Shown here: piece after piece, positions 26,001-39,983 of the stretch
Layout of the letters: each line of letters begins with the position of its first letter
Position numbering within the stretch: position 1 is the stretch's first letter
Assembly (NCBI RefSeq): GCF_949628265.1
Contig: NC_088789.1
Coordinates: 17,290,886-17,354,885, forward strand
Source: Cloeon dipterum
Taxonomy: Eukaryota > Arthropoda > Insecta > Ephemeroptera > Baetidae
Length of the DNA stretch: 64,000 bases
Direction: 5' to 3'
Program-made: the position numbers and the translations under genes
Notes under the pieces: generated by a model
What the model saw: the letters and a program-made list of their open reading frames with translations, nothing else
Databases searched by the model: none
What the model was told of the DNA's origin: nothing

Positions 26001-29000
26001 GAGATCAAAACCTTTGCTGCAAGTGCTGCTGAAACTGTTCCTCTTGTGCACAAAGGTGTGTGTTTGTCCTCGTTATTGTATGGATGAAATTCTACTTCAT
26101 AATAATTTCAGGTGAGAAGCAACCAGGAATTGCTAGCTACGCCTTCGGTCGGAGCAATCGAAGCATTCTTGGCCACCGCTGAGAAATGTTTGACCGCTGG
26201 AAAAGCTGTTGAGCCGCGAACGACTGAGCAAATCTTGAACATTATGGAGACCATTCTTACCTTGGCTGCGACCAAACCACTGGACCACTTCCTGCAGCTC
26301 ACCAGATCTGCTAAAGGCGCTGAGCACGTCAAGGACCTCCTGCAGTTTGCGTCTGGAGAGGTTTGTGTCAAGCATACATATATTTATCCGACAATTCCAC
26401 CTTTTGCCATTTTAGGTCAGTCCCCAGCTCTTGCAACACCTGGCAAAGGTGGCCGGCGCCCTGAGCTACGGTGACCCAGGCCGCATGGCTGTCCTGACCA
26501 ACTACCTTGCGCCAGCCCTTGATTTTGAGAAGTATGACCTCTCTCGCTTGCCGGACGAAGAGCAGAAGATGGAGTTCCTCTGCCTGCTGGCGTCCGGAAT
26601 GGACCACAATGCAGCCGGCAGCACCCTGAAGGACCACCTCAACCAGCTAGGTGTTGTGCGCAAGGCCGTCGATTACATCGCAGCGCATGCGCCACCTGCC
26701 TCGCCGCTGATGCTGGTGCCTGGCACCGACGCCTGGAAGGATTTCATCTCGAGACCAGCCCTCAAGGCCATTCTCAGGGTACTTGCTGGATTGGCTACAG
26801 AACATGAGCCAACTCAGGTATGTATTTTATATTTTATCTTAATACTCGGCCAAATTTACGCCTGATATCAGTCGTTACTAGTAGACTGCAATAAAATGAT
26901 ATCGACAAAGTATTTATTTTACGGAACATTTTGTTGAGTTTGCTTGACCACATGCTTAAAACATTTTGTAATTGTAGCTGGAAGTCTCAACACCAGAGTG
27001 CATCGCTGTTTTGCACAGACTGGAGCAAGTTTCATCGGAGGAGAGAGTCGGATCGCTCTCTGAGAACCTGCTGGAAGCGCTGGGCACCAATGAGGCTGTG
27101 AAGGAGAGGATCGAAAAGGTGAATATCAGACGAAGCGATCCATTAGAATATTTCTAACCTTTGAACACTAGGTGCGTCATCACACCAGAGCAGAAAAGAA
27201 GAGACTGGCTATGGCGATGAGGGAGAAACAGCTGGGAGCCCTGGGCATGCACACAAACGAGAAAGGGCAGGTCACAGCCAGCAGCTCCCTTCTCTCTCAG
27301 ATGGATGAGTTGGGTGAGGAAACTGGCTTGGTCTGCGTCATCTGCCGTGAAGGCTATCGGTATATATTGTAAAACTGAAAACTAAGGCAAATTTTATCGT
27401 CTTGATTATATAGGTGCCAGCCGAGCAAGGTTCTGGGCATTTACACGTACACGAAACGGTGTGCGCTGGAAGAGGAGGAGCGGAAGCAGCGCCGTTCCCT
27501 GGGCTACTCAACCGTCAGCCACTTTAATGTTGTGCACATTGACTGCCACATGGCCGCCGTGCGTCAAGCGCGCACCAGGGACGAATGGGAGTCTGCCGCC
27601 CTGCAGAACGCCAACACCAGGTGTAACGGACTGCTTCCTTTGTGGGGTCCTGTCGTGCCAGAGTCCGCTTTCGCCAGCTGCCTCGCCAGACACAACACTT
27701 ACCTGCAGGTAGTTAAAATTTGAATTTCTGACCAAATCTTGAGTTATACGATTTTTACGCATAGTGCTAGTTAACGGTTTGCAATTGAAAATTTGTTATA
27801 AAAAATCGTCTCTGCCAAAATAAAACTTTTAAGATTTTATGATTTAATTCGTTCAATCTTCAGGAATGCACTGGCCACCGCGACATCTCCTACTCGAGCA
27901 CTGTGCACGACTTGAAGCTGCTACTGCTGAAATTCGCCTATGAACGCTCCTTCAACGAAGACACTGGCGGCGGCGGACCTGAGTCCAACATGCACCTGCT
28001 GCCGTATCTGGTGCACATGGCCCTCTATGTCCTGAACACGTAATTTAATCCAATTGAAGAGAAGTAATAGTCTAAATTTCAATTTGTTTGTGTACAGAAC
28101 AAGATCCGCGTCGCGGGAGGAAAAGTCCCTCTCTGCATTCCTGGCCGCCAGCCAAGACACCTGGGTGGTTAACTCATTCGTGCCAGACGGGCCTTTGTAC
28201 TGGTGTGTCATGTCAGTGCTCCTAAGGTCATTCAAAAAGTAAGTCTTTTTGGGCTGATTGCACAAGACACATGCAATTTTGTTTTAGTACCAACCTGGGT
28301 TTTTGATATTTTTGTTTACGATGTTTTGGATGTTTTCTGAGCGCTCTGATAGCTTCCAAAGGGTAAAATTGTGCATAATCTGAAAGCTCTCATTTTGGCT
28401 GTTCCAACGGTGTAGAGATATTGCAGATCAAACCAATTCAGGTTTCGGTCAGGTGTTGGTAAAGTGGCTATATATGCAAATAGAATGATAACGATCGTTT
28501 GAGGGCTGCTATGACGCCAGGATTTGATTTCTTACCTTTCCTGAAGGTCTTATCTTAACTCAGGAGTGCCCCAAGGATTTTTTGAAACTAAAAATCAGCC
28601 ATTTGATTTTTTCACTTTTCGCCTGGCCTCAAAGAATCAGGATGGTGCTCTAGCAATATTTGAAAATTATATATCACTTGTGGAAGCTCTTCTCTTATTA
28701 ATTTTTCTTGTAGATGGGAACAGGAGGACGGAGTGGCCCATCTTAAGCGGCTGTTGATTTTGGCGCAGACGAGGCACGTGGAAAAGTCAAACACCCAGCA
28801 GGTGAAGGCGACGAAGCTATCAGACTCGTCAGTAAAGGAGTATGCTGTTTACAAACCCTATCTTTTGTACTACGCACTGGTGGACGGCCTCTACAAGTAC
28901 TGCTTTAAGGTAAATAGCTATTTTTTTTAAAGACCTCCCTTGATAATGATAAATCAAAACAGAAGGTTACATGCGGCAGCGAGGAGCAGTGGCCCAATGC

Positions 29001-29250
29001 CCTGGCAGAATACATCCGCCACAATGACGAGAACCTTGTCAAAGCCAGCAACCAGCTGCTCTCCTTTTACTCGGACGAGCTCTTGCCGTGTGCCTCCTTT
29101 GATGAATTCTGCGACATAGTCGGTAGGTTCATTTTGAAGCGTATTATATATCCGTTCAGGAACTAATACGAATTATTTGCAGGACTTCTTGGCGAGATAA
29201 ACAACCCTGAGTCTTTCCTTTCCGACACTCTCAGAGGCGTGTCTGGATAG
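5033..29250 (+). CDS. poe: UBR4 / purity of essence, giant N-recognin E3 ubiquitin ligase (complete, 42 exons)
   Basis: Forty-two exons join in phase to about 4,926 residues (human UBR4 5,183): 5033-5151, 5673-5770, 5831-6311, 7281-8137, 8284-8792, 8842-9081, 9145-9443, 9764-10154, 10211-10684, 10782-11081, 11137-11324, 11903-12422, 12475-12589, 12646-12835, 12922-13345, 13530-13911, 14154-14557, 15107-15889, 16141-16389, 16442-16732, 16790-17536, 17850-18905, 19649-19965, 20261-20597, 20655-21071, 21132-21332, 21976-22353, 22735-23105, 23593-24136, 24422-25085, 25139-25464, 25963-26055, 26112-26360, 26416-26817, 26978-27118, 27172-27359, 27414-27708, 27864-28039, 28098-28238, 28714-28909, 28963-29122, 29183-29250. 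The UBR box near residues 1573-1645 ([20 protein letters not shown], then FFCDCGAK) binds N-degrons. A Cys-rich element follows near 3420-3480 (CPRCG, CGNCG, CHKC, CHACGFC). The C-terminal hemiRING ([20 protein letters not shown], near 4574) recruits the E2. No frameshift is needed. The protein acts in cytosolic protein quality control; in other animals it works with KCMF1 and calmodulin. Confidence 0.97.
6545..7075. repeat. Repeat family E element in UBR4 intron 3
   Basis: A 530-base AT-rich segment is bounded by GACAAGTCGAT (6547) and its inverse ATCGACTTGTC (near 7057). The right part, TTTTTGGAACGTCCAAAGTA through CTTGTCTCATTG, has a diverged partner in the BTB-HMG intron near 44135-44195. 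No coding capacity is seen. The terminal inverted match is only 11 bases, so the ends are uncertain. Confidence 0.4.
9485..9700. repeat. Repeat family B copy in UBR4 intron 7
   Basis: It shares GAAATTTACACCTGAAATC and, further on, a TTTTACGGAACAATTTTG block and a TCTCATCTC block with segments near 26845-26960, 53085-53290 and 58030-58262. It begins shortly after the exon 7 donor. Confidence 0.55.
11360..11837. repeat. MITE-like family A, full copy in UBR4 intron 11
   Basis: The termini are imperfect inverted repeats: GCCAATTGATTGCCGAGGGT at the left, and the inverse of CCTCAGGAATCAAATGACACGGCCA at the right. Inside, CGCTGGCATAAGATTGAG (11527-11544) is exactly inverted at 11633-11650, so the element can fold into a long hairpin. 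It has no transposase frame. It fills most of the intron and does not disturb the splice sites. Confidence 0.75.
14598..15043. repeat. MITE-like family A copy in UBR4 intron 17
   Basis: It starts ATTCCTGAGGGTCAAATTAGGT and ends GGAATCGATTGGCA, an imperfect inverted pair. It carries GTCTCAATCTTATGCCAGCG (14871-14890), which is identical over 20 bases to 11631-11650. It is non-coding and fills nearly the whole intron. Confidence 0.7.
21640..21800 (+). repeat. Repeat family F copy in UBR4 intron 26
   Basis: TTTGACGAAATTTGGTGGA followed by TTGCCCTAGTAGACCTTAGTC recurs, diverged and inverted, at about 53960-54085 and 56575-56665. No coding frame is seen. Confidence 0.5.
25507..25911. repeat. MITE-like family A copy in UBR4 intron 31
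   Basis: The termini CCAATCGATTGCTGAGG and CCTCAGAATTCAATTGGCA are an inverted pair. Inside is a second inverted pair, GGTTTTGGTTTGAACCTAGC (25615-25634) against CGCTAGGTTCAAACCAAAATCC near 25776-25797, and the family core GCGCTGCTGTCTCAAT. It is non-coding. Confidence 0.7.
26845..26960. repeat. Repeat family B fragment in UBR4 intron 34
   Basis: The sequence around AATTTACGCCTGATATCAGTCG and the later TTTTACGGAACATTTTGTTGAG are diverged versions of blocks in the family B copy at 9485-9700. Confidence 0.4.
28500..28600 (+). repeat. Repeat family C copy in UBR4 intron 39
   Basis: GAGGGCTGCTATGACGCCAG, then GGATTTGATT and GGTCTTATCTTAACTCAGG, parallels the copy at 59205-59310 and, inverted, the one at 52110-52225. 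It lies in the 475-base intron 39. Confidence 0.45.
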
Positions 29251-29386
29251 CAGAGTAACCCGTGTGTCCTGCCGATGCTTGCACACACTCTCGATTCGTT
29301 TTTCAGCAGTTGCAGTTTTAATTAGAATATTCTGTTTTTGTGCTAAACCTTGTGGATTCAGTCAATTTATGCAATTGGTCACTATG

Positions 29387-29392
29387 AATAAA
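29387..29392 (+). terminator. Polyadenylation signal of UBR4
   Basis: AATAAA, 137 bases after the UBR4 stop codon. Confidence 0.6.
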
Positions 29393-29581
29393 TATATTGC
29401 TTTGCATGACTTGCTGTAGTTTCTTTGAGGTTTTGAACCCACTTGTTAGATGTCTCGCGATCCAAATAGTTCCAGATGGTTGGTCCGCTTGCGACCATAG
29501 AGTTGATCTAACCCACAATCATGGAAAAATGGTAAATCAATCTGCCGGAAGGTGTGCTATAGACGTCACATAACTGATTCA

Positions 29582-29587
29582 TTTATT
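29582..29587 (-). terminator. Polyadenylation signal of Drp1
   Basis: AATAAA on the minus strand, 35 bases past the Drp1 stop. Confidence 0.6.
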
Positions 29588-29621
29588 CTAAAAAAGGCTA
29601 ACACAAATTATTTTGCGCCGA

Positions 29622-34657
<5,036 letters not shown>

Positions 34658-37600
34658 ATGGAGAAATCGGGTCAGCAGATCCGCGAGTGTCTGCACAGCC
34701 ATGACCTGAGGAGCCTGGACGCCACCATGGTGACGGAGGGAAGCAGCGTAGAGCCTCAGAACGTCGCCAAACTCGTTCCGATCAGAACCAGCGCCAGGGT
34801 ATTGAGGAAAGTGAAACTCGACCAGGAAATCAGTGAGGCGGTCTCGTTTAAATCCCATACGCAGGCTAATTTTCTGCAAACTTGTAGAATCGGTGAAGGA
34901 GGAAAAGTGCAAGCCGCTGGTAGCTGGACCGGTCAAGCCGCTAGTTGCTGGACCGTGCAAGCCGCTTGTGACTGGACCGTGCAGCTCTTCAAACACAGAT
35001 GGAAAACGGAAAAGGAGCTGGGGCCTCTGGTCGGTCGAGGAAAAAAACACGTTTTTCGAGGCTCTTAACGAGTACGGCAAGAACTTTGATGCCATTCAAA
35101 ATTATTTCCTCACCAAAGCTAAGAAAAAACCCGACTTTGAGGCAAAGAAAAAAGACCAAGTTCGCTACTTCTACTACAGGAACTGGCACAAAATTTCCAA
35201 ATTCATCGACTTCAACCCTGGTAATGGCTTCAGGAGAAAATTATTTGCTGCTCCTTCTTGACACGCAAAATTTTGCAGATTTAGGGAAAGTGAATCAAGA
35301 GCTTTTTGCCCTGATAAACTACGGCGAGCTACGCAAGAGACTGGGCCGCTCGGTGCTGGACAAAAACTTGCATGTCAAGCTGCAAGAGCTGATTTTCGAC
35401 GGCACCACACAGATTAAACTGAAAGGAAAGACCATCAGGATTAAGACGCCGCCGTGCAGGGCTCTCAGGAGGCTAGGGCAAATGGACAAAAGTTTGTTTC
35501 AAATAGGTTATCATGGATCGCAGTTTGAAATTTTTGTTCGTAGGAGAAGATGCGCCAAAACTGCCAGCAAGGGTATCGATTGAGATGAGGCCACTGAACA
35601 ACACAACCTGGAGTTTTGTCCACTGCAAGGCTCAAAATCCTAGAGTAGTGGCCAACAACCTCTCAATACAGTACAAGCTGTACATGTTAATCACCGCTCT
35701 GCAGAACAAGTGGCAGAGCAGGGACAGCAAAGCTGTATCCTTAACCAAATTTATCGATAACCAGGTTAAAACAATTAGTTTCCCTTGGATGTTTTTTTGC
35801 TATTTTGTTGTTGGTAGCAAAAATCTGGTCTTTAATGGGAACTCTAGGGATGTGACGGGTTACGTTTTGGTGAAATCATTGAAAATTAGTTGGAAAGTAC
35901 CGCCAAGGGAAGATTTATTGAATAATGCTGCTCTGAATCCTTTTTGCTTGGGGAATTCGTTTTCAATTTTGAAGCCAGTTTTCGTTAAATCGTGGTTAAA
36001 TTTGTTTACGGCATAGAGTAGATTCAACTAATTAATTTTTGTTATATAAAAATAGGAGTCCATAAATTTTCAATTATATATAGGGCTGTAAGATTTACAA
36101 ACTAGGTTACTAATGGTTTAAAATTCGATTTATATTATACTATTGTTTTCAAACTCTTGGAGCTTATTAATAAGCTATATTTAAGAATTGGGAAATTTTT
36201 AAAAGTTAAGTTTCCTTTTGATTTTATTTAACTATTTTATGTTCAAAAAAAGATGCCACAAGAAAATGTTGGTCAATTTATTACAAAAAGAAAATATCAC
36301 CAGCTTGTAAAATATGTTTAATTTTTTGTTTTACCGACAACTGGGCAAGATGTGCCGAATCAATCGTCAATTATTATTTTTTGATCGCTATGATGTTTGG
36401 GCCATCAAATGAACACGAATCATGGCTATTCAAGCATTATAAATATTGAATATTTCTGCAAAAACAGTAAATCAGGATTTCGCCTGAAAATCCAGAAACA
36501 CGTCAAATTTGAGAATTTACCCATGCTTTACAATGTGCCACGATTTCTTTTTGTAAGTTTATTGAGGAACCACGCCCCCAGCTCAAAATTCTCGCAAATT
36601 CTAAGAAAAATTTCATTTTTTTTTTTAATTACCCACGCTTTGCGACATGCATGCCATGTCTTTTTTAATGTTTCAAGGACCATATCCCCGTTTCAAAATT
36701 CCTACGAGTTGGACCCTTTTTCCAGTAGTCTTTTCCACAGATAATTCAGTGGACTTTGTTTTGACAAAAAAAACTGTAAATCTCCCTTTAAGTTCACCCA
36801 AGTTGGGCAACTAGTGGAAATCGATTATTTATCCTTTGAAGTGGAAAAGAATTGTGGTATTCCTGTTCCTTGACTCATTATCAGCTGGAGAAACTGGCCG
36901 CTGTAGGCGAGATGAACGTTCCTACACCAAAGCAGACGATGAGACTGAGACTCGCCCCAAGGGCCGGGCTGAAGATCTCGTTGCCATCGGTGAGCTCTGT
37001 CGAGACTACTACGGTGAATCCTGTGATTTCGCTCAAATCGCTGGAAGAGAGGCTGATTTCGATCCGGAAGCAGGGTGGTCAGAGGAAGCCAGGCTCCAAG
37101 AGGAGCAAGAAGAAAGTGGCCGCTGTTAACCTCGACAAGAGCGAATCTCAGTACGCGGCCGCCACCGAGCAGCTGCTCGCCCTGCAACTGGAGGGAGACG
37201 ACGCCACCGACGGCGACCTCAAGAAGTTCCTTAAAGAGACCGACTGCGAAGACGTGGAAGTGTCCGTCGTCACCCGTGTCGAAACCATCAAATCCGGCTG
37301 GACGCTGGAAAACGCCAACCAACTCACTCTAGGAGATTTATATGCTATGGTAGGATTATTTACAGATATTTGCAGGATTGAATTAGAAATTCTAAAAATT
37401 CCAGTTTGGAGAGAACTCGAGGCTGCTTTTAGACTACTCGTGGGAGGAAATTCCCTCAATTGTTGCTGTGAATGGTTATGATAAGGCTTTTCTTACAACG
37501 ATCGTGCATAGACTCATAAGTATGGCCAGACTCATGCCCATGCTGAAGAGTAAGGTAATTTAAATTTAATATTTACCCGAAGTTTAATTCTGAGCAATTC

Positions 37601-39575
37601 CACGTGAGATAGAGGAGTGTTTTGTCGGGTTGGAAATCGTATAAACAAATAACAAATTAAAATACATGTGTACAATGTGACAGTTGATGGGAGTTGAGGT
37701 CGGAAAGGTGTGGTTGCCCTGTTTTCAAGTATTTCTAAAATCCTGGGAAAAATTTGCAAACTAAAAATTTTGTCTGTAAATTTGTGAAAGTTAATATATT
37801 GTTTTGAAAATTTATTCTAAATTTGGATTCTGAAAATATTGCATTTTAAAAAAGCGTAGGTACCGTTTTGGACATTTTTTTTGAAAAAATAATTCAGATT
37901 TTAGAGGGATATTAGTCCTTTTTATTTTATCTAATAAAAATTTACCTGACCTTGCAGTCGTCATGTCCGTGCGGCCACGTGTGCTCAAAGCGGCCAATGC
38001 GTAATCGACAGAAGGCGTCCAAGCCAAAGGCGGCCGCCGGAGGAGCTGCGGCCTCGATGGTAACGCCCAAGGAGCAGGCGCCGAGCAGCAGCGCCCTCCA
38101 GGCCTCCGCGGTTGTCATTCCGAGTACGTTTCCGCAAGGTGCCGGCGTTTCCATCCAAGCGACGCCTGTTGCGGCATCTGTTCCGTTGTTCCGCAGGCCG
38201 CTGTTGGCCCCTTCGCAGGTGAAGTCAAACCAGCAGCAAGGAGAGGCTGAAGAAGCCTTCAAAGCTCGGATGGAGGTGAGTCAATTTCTTCTTCATATTT
38301 GAATTTCTTTTTAAATAGAGCAAAGTGCGAATTTAACTTAAAAGTTATTTTGGTTATTTATTTAATAAAAATTGCACTTCTCAAATTTACAGCAATTCGG
38401 GCTGAAAAAGTACTGCAACCGGCCTGGGCGAACGAGCCGGAAAAACATGACAGTGCAAAGGGTGGTTAGCACACTGCTGCCAAAGGTTCCTGACGGCATG
38501 GTGGCTCTGATGCCCAAGAACATAGTGACCTTCACCAGTGGCCGAGCTAATGTGATTTTGCCCGTGATCCAGGGCCCTGCCCCTAGCACCGCAAAGCCCA
38601 AGAAGCCCAAAGTTGTACCCGCACCGCCTGTGGCCACGTTCCCTGCCGAGGCGCCGACGCCCACTGTATCCTCCTTTGAGCCCAAAGCCACAATCTCGTC
38701 GCTCCTAGGCCTCAACCCTGAGGACCTCTCATTGGGGGTGGAAACCTCCAGCCTGAAGGACGTCACTCTCAGCAATGACGATACTACACCCAGTTTTGTT
38801 GGTAAGTCAAAATCTTAATTTTTATAAACAACGAAAGCATGTTTTTTTTAATCAGAAGCAAATAGTTATGATTTTTTTCAGTTCAAATCTTTTTTAAAAG
38901 CAATATCAAGTGTCATATTTTTGTTAATATTAGCACTGGAACTTCATTTTCGGCATTGCCAATCAACTACTGGGGGCTAAATTAGGTTTGCAGGCTGAAG
39001 CACTCGAAGCTTATTAATCATGTGAAATTTTCGACTGAGTGATTCAGCTGTGGAACATATTTCAGCCTACAGGAATCGATTGGCTGTTTTAAAATAAAAT
39101 AACTTTAATTTCTACGACAAATATTGTATGAATTGCAGGATTATTGGGTCAATCTCAAAGTACTGTACCTGAGGCTCCTGCCATCTCGCCACCTATGAGT
39201 CCAACTCAAATTCTCAAAGAGTCTGACAATCAGTGGCTGAATGCAGACGTAAGCATCTCTTTTTCCGCAATTTTATCCTCACTCATGTCTCACTTCTCGG
39301 CAGGTATCTGAATTTTCTCTCAGTAGTTTTCTGGGACACCTGGAGTCTCCTATGAAAACCTCTGTCAATGGTACAAATGCCGACGATTCACGAATGTCGC
39401 AAGATGTAGGTGCTAACCTTCCTCTGAACGCATTTGATAATAACTCTGGATTTTCTTGCAGGTTGAAGCTCAATTCCAAAGTCTCTTGTCTGAAAACAGC
39501 TTGGAGTTTATCTCAAATTTCGCAGATCTGGCATCTCATTTCACACCTGACTCAACATCAAGCAGCAAGAAGTAG
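34658..39575 (+). CDS. crm: Cramped-like chromatin protein with SANT domain (complete, 11 exons)
   Basis: Exons: 34658-34832, 34888-35220, 35279-35491, 35544-35764, 36885-37349, 37405-37554, 37958-38275, 38393-38801, 39139-39248, 39304-39405, 39462-39575. They total 869 residues. A SANT/Myb-like domain (about 103-165; WGLWSVEEKNTFFEALNEYG, then RYFYYRNWHKISKFI) is followed by the conserved block LINYGELRKRLGRSVLDKNL. Next come a small Cys element (CPCGHVC, about 522-528) and a C-terminal block, VEAQFQSLLSENSLEFISNF. Cramped/CRAMP1 is a nuclear protein tied to Polycomb silencing in flies and to linker-histone gene expression in humans. The first 90 residues include three tandem copies of KPLVAGPC-type octapeptides. 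The exon 3 donor is uncertain: I prefer 35491 (53-base intron) over 35506 (37-base intron), which changes five residues. The gene is divergent from Drp1 and convergent with the protease homologue. Confidence 0.92.
34911..34982 (+). repeat. Three tandem 24-base repeats inside cramped exon 2
   Basis: Units 34911-34934, 34935-34958 and 34959-34982 encode KPLVAGPV, KPLVAGPC and KPLVTGPC just before the SANT domain. Differences between units are mostly silent, for example GTA/GTT/GTG for the valine, so the peptide is better kept than the DNA. Confidence 0.8.
36386..36735 (+). repeat. Repeat family D copy in cramped intron 4
   Basis: It starts CGCTATGATGTTTGGGCCAT and continues with AACCACGCCCCCAGCTCAAA and TTGGACCCTTTTTCCAGTAG, paralleling the copy at 31801-32060 in Drp1 intron 5. 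It lies in the 1.1-kb cramped intron 4. Confidence 0.5.
38954..39085. repeat. Short, internally deleted MITE-like family A copy in cramped intron 8
   Basis: The ends GCCAATCAACTACTGGGGGC and CAGGAATCGATTGGC match the terminal repeats of family A. The central hairpin is missing, leaving about 130 bases. Confidence 0.55.
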
Positions 39576-39983
39576 GTAAAAGGCTATTTTTTCATCGCCA
39601 TGCCATGAGTTGCAGTTTCAAACTTGACAGCCCACCAAATATTATTTTTTTTGTGGATTTGTTAGTATTGGCCTCTTGCAAACAGACACTGAGAGTGTGT
39701 AGCTACAGATTTTATAACCTAGAGCTGTGATAAAACCATTAAACTGACTAGAGTAAAATAGAATGCACACAGCAGAGTCGATGTTACGTTCAGAATAATT
39801 AGAACTCAACCTTCTTTTGAGAGGCGCACAAATAGCAATAGCCACGCAAGAAAGAATCAATTCTGAGACGACTTTTGTATCCGCATCACTTGCAATGGAA
39901 AAGTGCAAAATTTATTATTTAAGGCCAGTAAGTGAAATAAATAAATAAAAAAGATTAACATTCATGTGATTTAAATATTTTAT
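39576..39983. terminator. Convergent 3' spacer of cramped and the serine protease homologue
   Basis: This is 408 bases between the two stops. Overlapping AATAAA copies for cramped lie at 39936-39949. On the minus strand an AATAAA (39979-39984) overlaps the protease-homologue stop codon. The two transcripts should therefore end within tens of bases of each other or overlap. Confidence 0.6.

Larger units (their letters stand above)
29251..29621. other. Convergent 3' spacer between UBR4 and Drp1
   Basis: There are 371 bases between the two stop codons. UBR4 has AATAAA at 29387-29392. Drp1 has AATAAA on the minus strand at 29582-29587. With cleavage shortly after these signals, about 170 bases would remain between the two 3' ends. 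No gene is seen. Confidence 0.6.

Noticed and set aside
35492-35543. Cramped exon 3 extended to 35506 with a 37-base intron
   Set aside because: Thirty-seven bases is shorter than any other intron here. The GTTTGT donor at 35492 gives a 53-base intron in the same phase and is a donor type used several times in UBR4.
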